Source: Pelagicoccus sp. SDUM812005 (GTDB taxonomy: Bacteria; Verrucomicrobiota; Verrucomicrobiia; Opitutales; Opitutaceae). From it: a DNA stretch of 64,000 nt. The stretch is taken from the NCBI RefSeq assembly GCF_031127875.1, contig NZ_JARXIA010000012.1, positions 62,001 through 126,000 on the forward strand, in the 5' to 3' direction. The notes below the pieces were generated by a model. The model saw only the letters and a program-made list of their open reading frames with translations, was not told the origin of the DNA and made no database searches. Shown here piece after piece: positions 20,164-29,399 of the stretch; the first letter of the stretch is position 1; each line of letters begins with the position of its first letter. The translations under genes were made by a program, and so were the position numbers.

Positions 20164-21246
20164 CTAGGATTCCTCCACCTCCGCGCCCAGTTCGCTCAAA
20201 CGCTTGAGCATATCCTCCGGCGACTGCGCTTTTTCGAACGCGTCCCGCGCCGTAATGAGCCCTTGGTTGTACAAGCTCAACAGGTGCGTATCCATAGGGA
20301 TCATGCCAAGAGCCGCGCCAGTCTGGATATCGGAATTGATGCGGTAGGTTTTGTTGTCGCGAATCAAAGCGCTGATCGAAGTCGTCGTAACCATGATCTC
20401 GAGACCCGCCACGCGACCGCCGCCGATCTTCTTGCAGAGCACCTGCGAGATGACGCCCACGATCGAAGACGCAAGCTGCGTACGGATCATCTCCTTCATG
20501 TTCGCCGGAAACGCGTCCACGATACGGTCGATCGTCTTCGCCGCGCTGTTCGTATGCAAAGTGCCAAAAACCAAGTGACCCGTCTCCGCCGCGCTGATGG
20601 CCGCTTCGATCGTTTCCAAATCTCGCATTTCACCGACCAGAATCACGTCCGGATCCTGACGCAAGGCGCTGCGGATAGCGCCCGAAAACGAATCCACGTC
20701 CACCCCGACCTCACGCTGGGTCACGATACATTTCTTATGATCGTGGTAATATTCGATCGGGTCCTCAATTGTAATGATATGGCCACTACGCCGCTCGTTG
20801 ATGTAATTCACCATCGAAGCAAGGGTCGTACTCTTGCCCGACCCCGTAGGGCCCGTCACCAAAATCAAGCCGCGCGGACGATACAGCAAGTCGCGGATCT
20901 TGTCCGGAATGCCGATCTTATCGAGCGGGATAAAGTCGGCCGGAATCAAACGAAGCACCATTCCATAGGTCCCCTTCGCCCGCATCACGCTCACGCGAAA
21001 ACGCGCCCGGTCGAGATAGGCGAAGCCAAAGTCCGCCCCGCCCGTCGTCTTCACCGACTGGATGTACGAGTCCGGAGTGATGGACTGCATCAGCTTCTCC
21101 GTATCCGACGGCGTCAAGTCCGGGCCATCGACCGAAACCATCTCGCCGTGCAAACGAATCGTCGGCGGACGGCCCACTTGGATATGCAAGTCAGAGGCCC
21201 CCTCGTCGAAGACCAATTCCAGCAGCTCGTTCATCTCGTAACTCAT
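20164..21246 (-). CDS. pilT: Type IV pilus retraction ATPase PilT
   Basis: Hexameric ATPase of 360 residues that depolymerises type IV pili, powering twitching motility and DNA uptake. It has an N-terminal PAS-like domain ([21 protein letters not shown]), Walker [10 protein letters not shown] near residue 132, the Asp box [10 protein letters not shown], Walker B region [15 protein letters not shown], and the His box [23 protein letters not shown]. The PilT signature AIRNLIRE is replaced by [12 protein letters not shown]. The start is set at ATG 21246 (MSYEMNELL); the frame runs to 21291 without homology. It is encoded 140 bases downstream of pilB in the same direction, so the two are probably cotranscribed. 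Confidence 0.95.
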   Translation of the reverse strand: MSYEMNELLELVFDEGASDLHIQVGRPPTIRLHGEMVSVDGPDLTPSDTEKLMQSITPDSYIQSVKTTGGADFGFAYLDRARFRVSVMRAKGTYGMVLRLIPADFIPLDKIGIPDKIRDLLYRPRGLILVTGPTGSGKSTTLASMVNYINERRSGHIITIEDPIEYYHDHKKCIVTQREVGVDVDSFSGAIRSALRQDPDVILVGEMRDLETIEAAISAAETGHLVFGTLHTNSAAKTIDRIVDAFPANMKEMIRTQLASSIVGVISQVLCKKIGGGRVAGLEIMVTTTSISALIRDNKTYRINSDIQTGAALGMIPMDTHLLSLYNQGLITARDAFEKAQSPEDMLKRLSELGAEVEES

Positions 21247-21386
21247 ATAGAAGCAGTATCGTCCAAAACCGCTCCCACCTGAGCTCCGCAAGGCAACGAA
21301 TCTCCCCTACAAAGATCCACGTAGCCGCAAATTCTTCCCGCATTTCGAGCGCTCGACTTCAAAGCGCCACTCACCCAAGCCCAGCC

Positions 21387-23102
21387 CTAGGCGAAAGTCG
21401 GCTCGTCCACCGTTACCGACAGCACTTCCTCCACCGTCGTCATGCCGGCCATCACCTTGCGCACTCCATCCTCGCGCATGGAACGCATCCCCAACTGACG
21501 CGACAAGGAACGCAGCTGGGCCGAAGTCCCGTTCGAATAGATCAAACGCTCCACCTCCTCGTTCACGTTAAAAATCTCAAAAACCCCTATTCGTCCCCGA
21601 AACCCTTGCTCGTGGCACTCGGCGCAACCGTTTCCCCTCATGAAGGTCGCCGCCCGGGCGTTCACCGGATCCAAGCCTACCGCATGGATCTCCCGCAGGC
21701 TCGGCTCGTAACGCTCCCGACAGCTCGGGCAAATCTTCCTCACCAGTCGCTGGGCTAAGGCCGCCCGCAAGGAAGTAGCTACCAGATAGGGCTTTACGCC
21801 GATATCCACCAAACGCGTAACCGCCGACGGCGCATCGTTCGTGTGCAAGGTGCTGAAGACCATGTGCCCGGTCAGCGAAGCGTTGATCGCGATCTCCGCC
21901 GTCTCCAGATCGCGAATTTCCCCCACCATGATAATGTTGGGAGCCTGGCGAAGGATCGCCTTCAAGGCCGCCGAAAAGCTCATCCCGATTTCCTTCTTCA
22001 CCGGAACCTGATTGATTCCCGGCATCTGGTACTCGATCGGGTCCTCCACCGTGATGATCTTGCGGTCCGGCTTGTTGAGGAAGTGCAAACAACTGTAGAG
22101 CGTAGTCGTCTTGCCCGAGCCCGTCGGCCCCGTGACCAGCAACATCCCGTCCGGCATGGTGATCATTCGCTCGTACACCTCCTGGTCGTCCGGCAAAAAG
22201 CCAAGCTCCGGCAAGCCCAGCATCAGCCCCGACTTGTCCAAGATACGCATCACAATGCTCTCGCCGTAGGCGGTCGGCAGGGTCGAGACGCGCAAATCGT
22301 ATTCCGTCCCCTCCACCTTCACCTGGATTCGCCCATCCTGCGGCAGACGCTTCTCGGCGATGCTCATCTTCCCCATCACCTTGATGCGCGAGATCACCGG
22401 CAACTGCAGGCGCTGCGGCGGCGGATTCGGAATCTCCTGCAAGGTACCGTCCACCCGAAAGCGAACCCGGAAACGATTTTCCAAAGGTTCGAAGTGGATG
22501 TCCGAGGCCCGCATGCGGATCGCGTCCGAAATGATCACCTGTACCAGACGGATAATCGGGGCGTCGTCCTCGCCCGTCATCGTGGTCGATATCTCCACCC
22601 CCGCGTCCGCGACCTGAACCTCGTCGGCCAACTTCCGCTCCTCCTGGCTCAAGCGAGCCGAAGCCGTCAAATGCGAGTCGAGGTAGGAGGCGTCGATCGC
22701 GATCTCCACATCCTCCTCCATCGCCAGCACCGGAATCACCTGCTTGCCCAAAAGGTGGGAAAGCGTGTCCAGCTCCTGCAAAGGATCCGAGATGGCCACC
22801 TTCAACCGGTCTCGTCCACCCGACAACGGAAACACTTGGAAGCGCCGGGCCAGAGACTCCTCCAAAAGCTCGCGGGCGTTGTTCGGCCAAGGAGCGTCCG
22901 CCAAATCGATCGATTCGAGCGCGAATTCCTTGGCCAACTCCCGAACCACTACCCGGCGTTCCGTATAGCCTTTCGAGAAAATCGCCTCCACCAACGCCTC
23001 GTCCCCGGCCCGCGGCAAAGCCGCTCGCAACGCGTGTAGTTGCTCCTCGGACACAAGTCCGCGCGATTCCACGACTTGAAGGATAAGCGACGCGTCAGCC
23101 AT
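21387..23102 (-). CDS. pilB: Type IV pilus assembly / type II secretion ATPase (PilB/GspE family)
   Basis: Pilus-extension ATPase of 571 residues. An N-terminal MshEN-like domain (residues 1-150: LILQVVESRGLVSEEQL, DLADAPWPNNARELLEESLARRFQVFPL) precedes the motor domain with ASDIHFEP, Walker [15 protein letters not shown], Asp box ITVEDPIEYQ, Walker B IIMVGEIRDLETAEIA and His box TGHMVFSTLHTNDA. The tetracysteine zinc motif (CPSC and, further on, CAEC) is typical of PilB and GspE. The neighbouring pilT argues for PilB over GspE. ATG 23102 gives MADASLIL and the expected N-terminus. No pilC is seen here; pilin genes must lie elsewhere. Confidence 0.93.
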   Translation of the reverse strand: MADASLILQVVESRGLVSEEQLHALRAALPRAGDEALVEAIFSKGYTERRVVVRELAKEFALESIDLADAPWPNNARELLEESLARRFQVFPLSGGRDRLKVAISDPLQELDTLSHLLGKQVIPVLAMEEDVEIAIDASYLDSHLTASARLSQEERKLADEVQVADAGVEISTTMTGEDDAPIIRLVQVIISDAIRMRASDIHFEPLENRFRVRFRVDGTLQEIPNPPPQRLQLPVISRIKVMGKMSIAEKRLPQDGRIQVKVEGTEYDLRVSTLPTAYGESIVMRILDKSGLMLGLPELGFLPDDQEVYERMITMPDGMLLVTGPTGSGKTTTLYSCLHFLNKPDRKIITVEDPIEYQMPGINQVPVKKEIGMSFSAALKAILRQAPNIIMVGEIRDLETAEIAINASLTGHMVFSTLHTNDAPSAVTRLVDIGVKPYLVATSLRAALAQRLVRKICPSCRERYEPSLREIHAVGLDPVNARAATFMRGNGCAECHEQGFRGRIGVFEIFNVNEEVERLIYSNGTSAQLRSLSRQLGMRSMREDGVRKVMAGMTTVEEVLSVTVDEPTFA

Positions 23103-23255
23103 AACGGATACCAGCAAAACCCAAGCCCCCAATTCCCGCCAGACAAATAAAAGGACGGGCGAAGCGAACTCGCTCTCGGAATAGCCTTGCCGCGACCGGA
23201 CTCCTGTGCCCCCACTGCGGACGCAGGCTAGGCTGAAGATCCGAGCTGCGGCACG

Positions 23256-23288
23256 AAAAAGGCGAGGCAGTCCTACGACCGCCTCGCC
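23256..23288 (-). terminator. Rho-independent terminator of rho
   Basis: Stem GGCGAGGC / GCCTCGCC with a 12-base loop, followed on the minus strand by TTTTT. It lies 28 bases after the rho stop codon. Confidence 0.88.
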
Positions 23289-23315
23289 CCCATAAAATAA
23301 ACGTTTCGACGCTCG

Positions 23316-25412
23316 CTACTTCAGCGACATCAAGAACTCGATGTTGTTCTTGGTCACCTTCAGGCGCTTGATCAGCATCTCCATCGCTTCCACGCCCGGC
23401 ACGCCCTGCATCACGCGGCGCAGGCCGTAGACCTTCTCCATCTCCTGCGGGTGGTAAAGCAGCTCTTCTTTACGGGTGCCGCTGCGCTCGAAGTTGATAG
23501 CAGGGAAAATGCGCTTGTTGATGAGATCGCGGTCGAGGTGGATTTCCATGTTACCGGTGCCCTTGAACTCCTCAAAAATAACTTCGTCCATCTTGCTTCC
23601 TGTATCCACCAAAGCAGTACCCATGATCGTAAGCGTGCCGCCATCTTCGATGTTGCGAGCGGAACCAAAGAAACGCTTCGGCTTCTGCATCGCGGTGGCT
23701 TCGATACCGCCCGACATGATCTTTCCGCTATTGCTGGCCAACGCATTGTAAGCGCGAGCCAGACGGGTGATCGAATCGAGCAGGATGACGACATCCTTGC
23801 CCTTCTCCACCATGCGGCGGGCCTTCTCGCAAACCATCTCCGCGCAATGCACGTGGCTGGTCGGCGTCTCGTCGAAGGTCGAGCTGATCACTTCGCCCTT
23901 AACCCGGCGCTTGAAATCGGTCACTTCTTCCGGACGCTCGTCGATCAGCAAAACAATCAAGTGAGCATTCGGCCAATTCTCCTGGATCGAGTTGGCAAGC
24001 CCTTGCAACAAGATCGTCTTACCCGTACGCGGCGGCGCCACGATCAGGCCACGCTGGCCGAAACCGATCGGCGTCAGCAGGTCGAAGGCGCGCATGGATA
24101 CGTCCTTCTTGCTGTTGCCCGGATCCGGAGTCTCGAGCACCAGCCGCTCGGTCGGGTAGTAGGGAATCAAATCCTCGAACGGAGTGATCTTGGCCAGCTC
24201 GACAGGATCCTCGCCCATGGCAGAGACGATCTTCAAAGCAGCCGGGCAACGTTCGCCCTCTTCTGGAGCAACCGCCAAAACCTCCACTTCATGTCCACGC
24301 TGCAACCCGTATTCACGGATCAACGACGCCGGCACGTAAACGCTTTCGGGCTTCAGCTGGTAGTTGCTAACCTGATGGACCACATAGCCGTGACCATCGT
24401 CGCTTGTATCCAAAAATCCAGTATCCTTGAAAACCTTCTTACCTTCGCGAGCGAACTTGTAGAGCGCTTCGATCGCCTGCTTGCGGCTGGACTTCGGCTC
24501 GAGCTCGGCGCCCAAGGCCCGAACTTCCGCTCCCATCGGCTCGACCTTCAGCTCGTAGAGGGAGGTCAAATCGATCGGTTCGGTTCCATCGAGCTCCGCC
24601 AGGATCGCCTCGCAGGCCTCCTTGTTCGGGAAGCGGGCCGAGGCTGGCAATTCGCCTTCGATGTGGTCGCGCTCCGACGGAGGCGGCGGCTGGCGCCATC
24701 CGCCTTGCTGCTTGCCGCCCTGCTGATTGCGGTTGCCCTTCTGGTGCTTCCCGTGCTTGCCGCCGTGCTGGTTGTTGCGGTCGCCGCCTTGATGGTCGCC
24801 CTTCTTGTTCTTGTTAAACTTGCCACCCTTTTGGTTGCGCTGGTTGCGATCGCCGCGGTCGTTGCGCTGCTGGCGATCGTTGCGCTGGTTGCGGTCGCTG
24901 TTGTCGGAACGCTCGCGCTCATCGGACTTGTCCGCGCCATCCTGCTTGGCCGATTCACTGTCGCCGGCAGGCTTGGGACCCTCGTCCGCCACCACCTTCT
25001 TGCGCTCGGATGGAGCATCCTTGGCATCGGGAACGACCTCGACCGTCTCCTTGCCCTCGGAGTGGGAACCCCGCCCCTTGAAGTCCGCCGGGCGAAACTC
25101 GTTGTCGCTCGGCTTGGCCGGAGCGGCTTTGACGGGAGCTGGCTCTGCGTCCTTGCGAACGGTCTCCTTCTCGACAGGCGCCGGCGCCTCCTCCTTGGAA
25201 ACGGGGGCTGCTGCCTCCGCCTCGGTCGCCTTCTTGGCTACCTTCCGGGCCACTTTCTTGGCGGCTTTCTTGGCCACCTTCTTCGTGGCCTTCTTGGCGG
25301 CCTTTTTCGCTACCTTCTTGGTCGCCTTCTTGGCAGCCTTGCGGGGCAGGTCATCGAAACCGTAATCGAGCGGCAGTCCGCCATCGTTGGTAAAGTCAGA
25401 GTCACTAGACAT
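23316..25412 (-). CDS. rho: Transcription termination factor Rho with long basic N-terminal extension
   Basis: RNA-dependent ATPase/translocase of 698 residues, far longer than the ~420 of E. coli Rho. Residues 24-63 are a Lys/Ala/Thr repeat ([11 protein letters not shown] units, histone H1-like). An acidic/basic disordered stretch and an Asn/Arg/Gln/Gly/Lys-rich segment follow, to about residue 245. The conserved part then begins: a Rho RNA-binding domain ([21 protein letters not shown]), Walker A APPRTGKT near residue 460, Walker B-region [17 protein letters not shown]-loop and C-terminal [18 protein letters not shown]. Long inserts before the OB fold occur in several phyla and can add RNA affinity or phase separation. 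The coaE gene is 83 bases upstream, probably in the same operon. Confidence 0.97.
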   Translation of the reverse strand: MSSDSDFTNDGGLPLDYGFDDLPRKAAKKATKKVAKKAAKKATKKVAKKAAKKVARKVAKKATEAEAAAPVSKEEAPAPVEKETVRKDAEPAPVKAAPAKPSDNEFRPADFKGRGSHSEGKETVEVVPDAKDAPSERKKVVADEGPKPAGDSESAKQDGADKSDERERSDNSDRNQRNDRQQRNDRGDRNQRNQKGGKFNKNKKGDHQGGDRNNQHGGKHGKHQKGNRNQQGGKQQGGWRQPPPPSERDHIEGELPASARFPNKEACEAILAELDGTEPIDLTSLYELKVEPMGAEVRALGAELEPKSSRKQAIEALYKFAREGKKVFKDTGFLDTSDDGHGYVVHQVSNYQLKPESVYVPASLIREYGLQRGHEVEVLAVAPEEGERCPAALKIVSAMGEDPVELAKITPFEDLIPYYPTERLVLETPDPGNSKKDVSMRAFDLLTPIGFGQRGLIVAPPRTGKTILLQGLANSIQENWPNAHLIVLLIDERPEEVTDFKRRVKGEVISSTFDETPTSHVHCAEMVCEKARRMVEKGKDVVILLDSITRLARAYNALASNSGKIMSGGIEATAMQKPKRFFGSARNIEDGGTLTIMGTALVDTGSKMDEVIFEEFKGTGNMEIHLDRDLINKRIFPAINFERSGTRKEELLYHPQEMEKVYGLRRVMQGVPGVEAMEMLIKRLKVTKNNIEFLMSLK

Positions 25413-25495
25413 ATCGAAATGCTTCTAGAGTGGGAAAGGGATCTTATGTTCCCGGAATGCCGGCCACATCAGCCTGACATTCAAAAAGTTACACG

Positions 25496-26080
25496 CTATT
25501 GGTTTTGGAGGTTTTTGATATTCGAGATCAGGAGGTCAACCTGCTCAGTGAGGAATTCGAGGCTGCCATCATTCAACAAGACGAAGTCCGCAAGCTCAGC
25601 TTTTTCGGACACCGGCATCTGCCGCTTCATACGGGCCAGGGCTTGAGTTCGATTCATTCCTCTCTGCTCAAGACGCTCGACCTGCGTTTGCGGATCAGAG
25701 AACACGCATATCGTAAGATCAACGTTTTTCTGAAGGTTTTTTTCGAAAAGCAAAGGGATCTCAACCAGCCAATCTCCACCGGATTCCGCCGCCTTTTCCC
25801 AGGTGGATCTCACCTTCGGATGCAGTATCGCCTCCAGGCTCCCTAGCAGCTCCGCATCCCCAAAAACGCGCTGCCCTACCGCCGCCCGGTCGATCCCGCC
25901 TTCGGGAGAACGCACCGACTCGCCCAAGAGGGCCACCACCTCCGCAATCGTCTCCTCGTCCTTGGCCAACAAGTCGTGCACGATCGCGTCCGCGTCGATG
26001 GTCGAAAAGCCTCGCTCCCGAAACAACCTCGAAACCGTCGACTTCCCGCAGCCAATTCCTCCTGTCAGCCCTATCTTCAT
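25496..26080 (-). CDS. coaE: Dephospho-CoA kinase
   Basis: Last enzyme of coenzyme A synthesis: phosphorylates the 3' hydroxyl of dephospho-CoA using ATP. The product has 194 residues, normal for the family. P-loop [17 protein letters not shown] lies at residues 4-20, followed by [10 protein letters not shown], then [10 protein letters not shown] and [21 protein letters not shown], and the LID region [16 protein letters not shown]. The ATG at 26080 is chosen because it places the P-loop at the N-terminus; the open frame extends to 26350 across the divergent thiD start and is not credible there. It is upstream of rho on the same strand. Confidence 0.96.
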   Translation of the reverse strand: MKIGLTGGIGCGKSTVSRLFRERGFSTIDADAIVHDLLAKDEETIAEVVALLGESVRSPEGGIDRAAVGQRVFGDAELLGSLEAILHPKVRSTWEKAAESGGDWLVEIPLLFEKNLQKNVDLTICVFSDPQTQVERLEQRGMNRTQALARMKRQMPVSEKAELADFVLLNDGSLEFLTEQVDLLISNIKNLQNQ

Positions 26081-26183
26081 CGCTACAAGTCCCATAACCC
26101 AAGTCGTCCCGCATACAACCCCCAAATCCGCCGCCAAGTGAAGCTTGGCATTCCCGCCTCTCCCCGCATTCTCACCTAGGTCA

Positions 26184-26978
26184 ATGGCTAGCCGATCCAC
26201 AGTTCCCGCCGCCCTCTCCATCGCCGGTTCCGACTCTGGCGCAAACGCCGGCATCCAGGCCGACCTGCTCTCCTTCGCCGCCAACGGCGTGTACGGCACC
26301 ACCGCCATCACCTGCCTCACCGCCCAAAACCCGACCGGCGTTTCCGCCATCCAAGCCGCGGAAGCGGACTTCGTCGAAGCACAGATCGACCAGGTCCTGC
26401 GCTACTACCCCGTCAAAGCCATCAAAACGGGCATGCTCTTCAACCGGGAAATCATCCTCGCCGTCGCCCGCCGGCTCAAAAAAGCCCCACTCATCCCCCT
26501 CGTCATCGATCCCGTCTCCGTCGCCACCAGCGGACACGCCCTCCTGCAGGAAGACGCCCTCGAAGCCCTCAAGCTCCACCTGCTGCCCCTCGCCACCGTC
26601 CTCACCCCCAATCTCGACGAAGCCAAGCTCCTCCTCAACCGGCAGATCTCAAATCCCGCAGAAATGCGCGAAGCCGCCCTCGACCTAGCCAGAGCCTACC
26701 AGGCGACCGTCCTGCTCAAGGGCGGACATCTCCCGGGCGACAACTTGGTCGACGTCGTAGCCAGCCCGGACGGCCAAAGCCAGAGATTCAACCAAAATCG
26801 TATCCTAGATATCGATACACACGGCAGCGGCTGCACCCTCAGCGCCGCCATCGCCGCGCAGATAGCCCGAGGAAACTCCATTCCCAACTCAATCTCCATC
26901 GCCCGAAGCTACCTTCGCCAAGGCATGGAAAATCCCATAAAGCTCCCCCAATCCCCCTTCATCAACCACCTCCCCTAG
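26184..26978 (+). CDS. thiD: Hydroxymethylpyrimidine / phosphomethylpyrimidine kinase
   Basis: Thiamine pyrimidine-branch kinase of 264 residues in the ribokinase fold. It phosphorylates HMP and then HMP-P. Signatures: [22 protein letters not shown] near the N-terminus, [57 protein letters not shown], and the catalytic-Asp/anion-hole motif [15 protein letters not shown]. The usual GGGGIQAD is GANAGIQAD here. ATG 26184 is chosen since it starts just before the first strand. Divergent from coaE; one base separates its stop from comEC, so the two are likely cotranscribed. No TPP riboswitch is visible in the 103-bp upstream gap. Confidence 0.95.
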   Translation: MASRSTVPAALSIAGSDSGANAGIQADLLSFAANGVYGTTAITCLTAQNPTGVSAIQAAEADFVEAQIDQVLRYYPVKAIKTGMLFNREIILAVARRLKKAPLIPLVIDPVSVATSGHALLQEDALEALKLHLLPLATVLTPNLDEAKLLLNRQISNPAEMREAALDLARAYQATVLLKGGHLPGDNLVDVVASPDGQSQRFNQNRILDIDTHGSGCTLSAAIAAQIARGNSIPNSISIARSYLRQGMENPIKLPQSPFINHLP

Positions 26979-26979
26979 A

Positions 26980-28617
26980 ATGCCCCAAGCCACCAAGCCG
27001 CGCCGCGTACCGCTGCTTTGGATACTGTTACCCTACGCCCTCGGAATCGGCATCGCCCGTTTCCTTCCGCTTCCCAACCCGTGGATCCTCCTCAGCGCCT
27101 CCGCCTTGGGACTGGGTTTCGCTAACCATGCCGCCAAGGATTACAACAAACGCTGGCACCTCGCCCTCGTTCCCTCCGTCGCCCTGCTCGGCGCCGCCCG
27201 CTTCCTCGACCTCCATCTCGACCCGCAGGACCAGATCGCTCACATCCCGCGCGAAGCCGCTCTCCAGCTGGAAATCGACACCCTCTTCAACGCTACCGAT
27301 CCCGACACCGCCCTCGGCATCGCTCGCGTAGTTGTCGCTCCGATACAACAGAGCGAGCTCAGCGGATTAAGAATCTTCTTCTTTCTCGATACCGATTCCC
27401 TCGCTGACTACCCCCGAGAAGGGGAACGCTTTTCCGCGCTCGGTGTCATCCGGCCCCTGCCCTCCTACTCCCAGGGCGACCGCTTCGACTCCTACCTCCG
27501 CAACCAAGGAATCTCCCACGCCTACAAGCAAGGTTTCCTCCAAGCGAAGACCGCTTCCGCCGCCGGCCTTTCCAAGCTGACGAACCGAATAAAGGAGAAA
27601 TTCGCCGACGCCCTCTCCCAGAACAAACGCCCCCATAGCCCCCTCACCGGCGCCTACAAAGGCCTCATGCTCGGACAAAAAAGCGAGCTCACCCCCGAAC
27701 AAAAGCAGCTCTTCCTCGCCAACGGGACCATGCACCTCTTCGCCATCAGCGGCCTGCATATCGGAGTTATCGCCATCTGCCTCCACCAACTGCTCTCCCT
27801 GCTGCGCCTCAAGAGCGGCGTCCGAGCCCTCGCAGCTCTCAGCGCCATCGCCTGCTTCGTACTCGTCACCGGCGGTTCCGCATCCTCCTGGCGGGCCCTG
27901 CTCATGGTCGCATGCTTCTACCTAACGAGTTTTGGATACAAACAAGCCTCCCCCATCAACGCGCTCGCCCTTTCCGCCCTGATCTACCTGCTGCTCCTAC
28001 CCGGCCAGCTGTTCCAAGCCGGCTTCCAAATGTCATACCTCACGGTCAGCGCCATCCTCCTGTTCGGACTCCCACTCGGAAAAACGCTCAACGAACTCCT
28101 CCCCCTCTTCTCCGACCGACCGCACGCCATCCTCAACACTTTCCAGCGAGTTATTGTCGCCTCCAAAAAGTGGATACTTGATGCTCTAGGCGTCAGCACA
28201 GCGGCCTTCCTGATTTCCGCCCTGCTAGGGATCTACTACTTTCAAATACTTCCCAGCTACGGAATCCTCATAAACCTCGTCGCCCTCCCCATCGCATCCC
28301 TCGCCATCATAGCTGGATTCCTCTCCCTGCTTCTCTCGCCCCTAATCGCATGGATTCCCATCAGCGCGCTCTTCAACAACGCCGCTCTCTTCTTGATCCA
28401 GATCATCCACACCTTCCTCGAACTCACCAGCAAGCTTCCCGCAGCCAGCATCGCAACCCCTGCCGTCCCTGCCCCTTGGGCAGCGATCGCCCTGCTTACT
28501 TCGCTATGCCTCGTCAGCGTCGCCTACTCCCAGGCGGAGCCGCAGAAGGCCCGCCTCTGGCAGGCCTGCGTCCTGGTCGGCTGCGCCGCTTGGATCTTCC
28601 TCCTGCCAGCGCTCTGA
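26980..28617 (+). CDS. comEC: ComEC/Rec2-family DNA uptake channel, without C-terminal nuclease domain
   Basis: Inner-membrane competence protein of 545 residues. Hydrophobic segments near the N-terminus are followed by a soluble OB-like part, a linker (YSQGDRFDSYLRNQGISHAY), and the Competence domain: LTGAYKGLMLGQKSELTPEQKQLF, then NGTMHLFAISGLHIGVIAICL, GGSASSWRALLMVA and about eight membrane helices. The protein ends after the last helix and lacks the metallo-beta-lactamase domain that full-length ComEC (about 750-800 residues) carries for degrading the non-transforming strand. No such domain is encoded next to it. The gene starts one base after thiD stops. PilB/PilT nearby are consistent with pilus-driven DNA uptake (inference). 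Confidence 0.93.
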   Translation: MPQATKPRRVPLLWILLPYALGIGIARFLPLPNPWILLSASALGLGFANHAAKDYNKRWHLALVPSVALLGAARFLDLHLDPQDQIAHIPREAALQLEIDTLFNATDPDTALGIARVVVAPIQQSELSGLRIFFFLDTDSLADYPREGERFSALGVIRPLPSYSQGDRFDSYLRNQGISHAYKQGFLQAKTASAAGLSKLTNRIKEKFADALSQNKRPHSPLTGAYKGLMLGQKSELTPEQKQLFLANGTMHLFAISGLHIGVIAICLHQLLSLLRLKSGVRALAALSAIACFVLVTGGSASSWRALLMVACFYLTSFGYKQASPINALALSALIYLLLLPGQLFQAGFQMSYLTVSAILLFGLPLGKTLNELLPLFSDRPHAILNTFQRVIVASKKWILDALGVSTAAFLISALLGIYYFQILPSYGILINLVALPIASLAIIAGFLSLLLSPLIAWIPISALFNNAALFLIQIIHTFLELTSKLPAASIATPAVPAPWAAIALLTSLCLVSVAYSQAEPQKARLWQACVLVGCAAWIFLLPAL

Positions 28618-28707
28618 GGAAAGCAGCAGGCCAGCGCGTCGCCAGAGCCACGCGCACCGCTCTAATTCCATTGACCTGGAAGCCGATCCACCTACTGCAT
28701 AAAGCCT

Positions 28708-28989
28708 ATGAAATCCGCCTACGAACTCGCCATGGAACGCCTCGCCGCCAGCGACGGCGACCGCAAAGTCGTCACCGAGGAGCAAAAGGCCAAGCTCGCG
28801 GAAATCGACGAAAAGTACCGTGCCAAGATCGCCGAGCGCGAAGTCTTCCTGAAGCCCAAGCTCGCCGCCGCCCAAGCCAGCGGCAACTTCTCCGAAGCCG
28901 AAGACCTGCGCAAGCAGATCGCCCACGAACGAGCCCGCCTCGAGGAAGAACGCGAAGCCAAGAAAGACGCCATCCGCAACGAAGGCTAG
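28708..28989 (+). CDS. Small charged coiled-coil protein of unknown function (UVR-motif-like)
   Basis: Ninety-three residues, almost entirely helical and highly charged, without signal peptide or membrane segment. The segment ASGNFSEAEDLRKQIAHERARLEEE resembles the UVR motif that UvrB, UvrC and Clp-associated proteins use for helix-hairpin contacts; this is a resemblance, not a firm assignment. Codon use matches the surrounding genes (C/G third positions), which supports it as real. It follows comEC by 90 bases on the same strand and is convergent with the next small gene. Function unknown. Confidence 0.7.
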   Translation: MKSAYELAMERLAASDGDRKVVTEEQKAKLAEIDEKYRAKIAEREVFLKPKLAAAQASGNFSEAEDLRKQIAHERARLEEEREAKKDAIRNEG

Positions 28990-29003
28990 CTTCCAGCCCC
29001 GCC

Positions 29004-29399
29004 TCAGTCTCGCGGCGATTCCGCAGCTGGAACGGTCGCCTCGGGTACTTCGACCTTCGTCGCCTTTTCAGAAGACTTGGCCTTCGCCTGCTTCGTCGGC
29101 ACCGGTATCACCTTCGCGGCCTCAGCCTTGGGCTGCTCGATGGACGGCGCCACCGGCTTCACCGCGACGGTGGCCATTCGAGGCTCCACGACCTTGCTCT
29201 CCTTCTTCCTAAACCACAGGAAGCGCTTCTTCTTTACCTTCTTCTCGACGATCTTGGCGTGCTTGAACTTCGTCTCGCTCGCCTTGACGACCTTCGCCGG
29301 CATGACTTTCTCCTGGTCCTTCGCCGCTGGGGAGTCCGTAGGCAGGACTGCCAAGCCTGCCCAGCAAACGACGAACGCCCAGATGCGAAAGCCTCTCAT
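29004..29399 (-). CDS. Small secreted basic, Pro/Ala/Lys-rich protein, unknown function
   Basis: 131 residues starting at ATG 29399, which overlaps the last base of the thyX-like stop codon (TGATG), suggesting translational coupling. A signal peptide (MRGFRIWAFVVCWAGLAVL) is followed by a low-complexity mature part: Lys-rich segment KIVEKKVKKKRFLWFRKKESK, then Pro/Ala/Val/Lys-rich sequence and an acidic end. No recognisable domain. Such composition fits a periplasmic linker or peptidoglycan/nucleic-acid-contacting protein, but that is speculation. Its coupling to a nucleotide-metabolism gene is odd. Confidence 0.6.
   Translation of the reverse strand: MRGFRIWAFVVCWAGLAVLPTDSPAAKDQEKVMPAKVVKASETKFKHAKIVEKKVKKKRFLWFRKKESKVVEPRMATVAVKPVAPSIEQPKAEAAKVIPVPTKQAKAKSSEKATKVEVPEATVPAAESPRD

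Noticed and set aside
23451-25646. 731-codon plus-strand frame opposite rho
   Set aside because: Leu/Val/Ala-rich complement of the Lys/Ala repeats in Rho; not a membrane protein gene.
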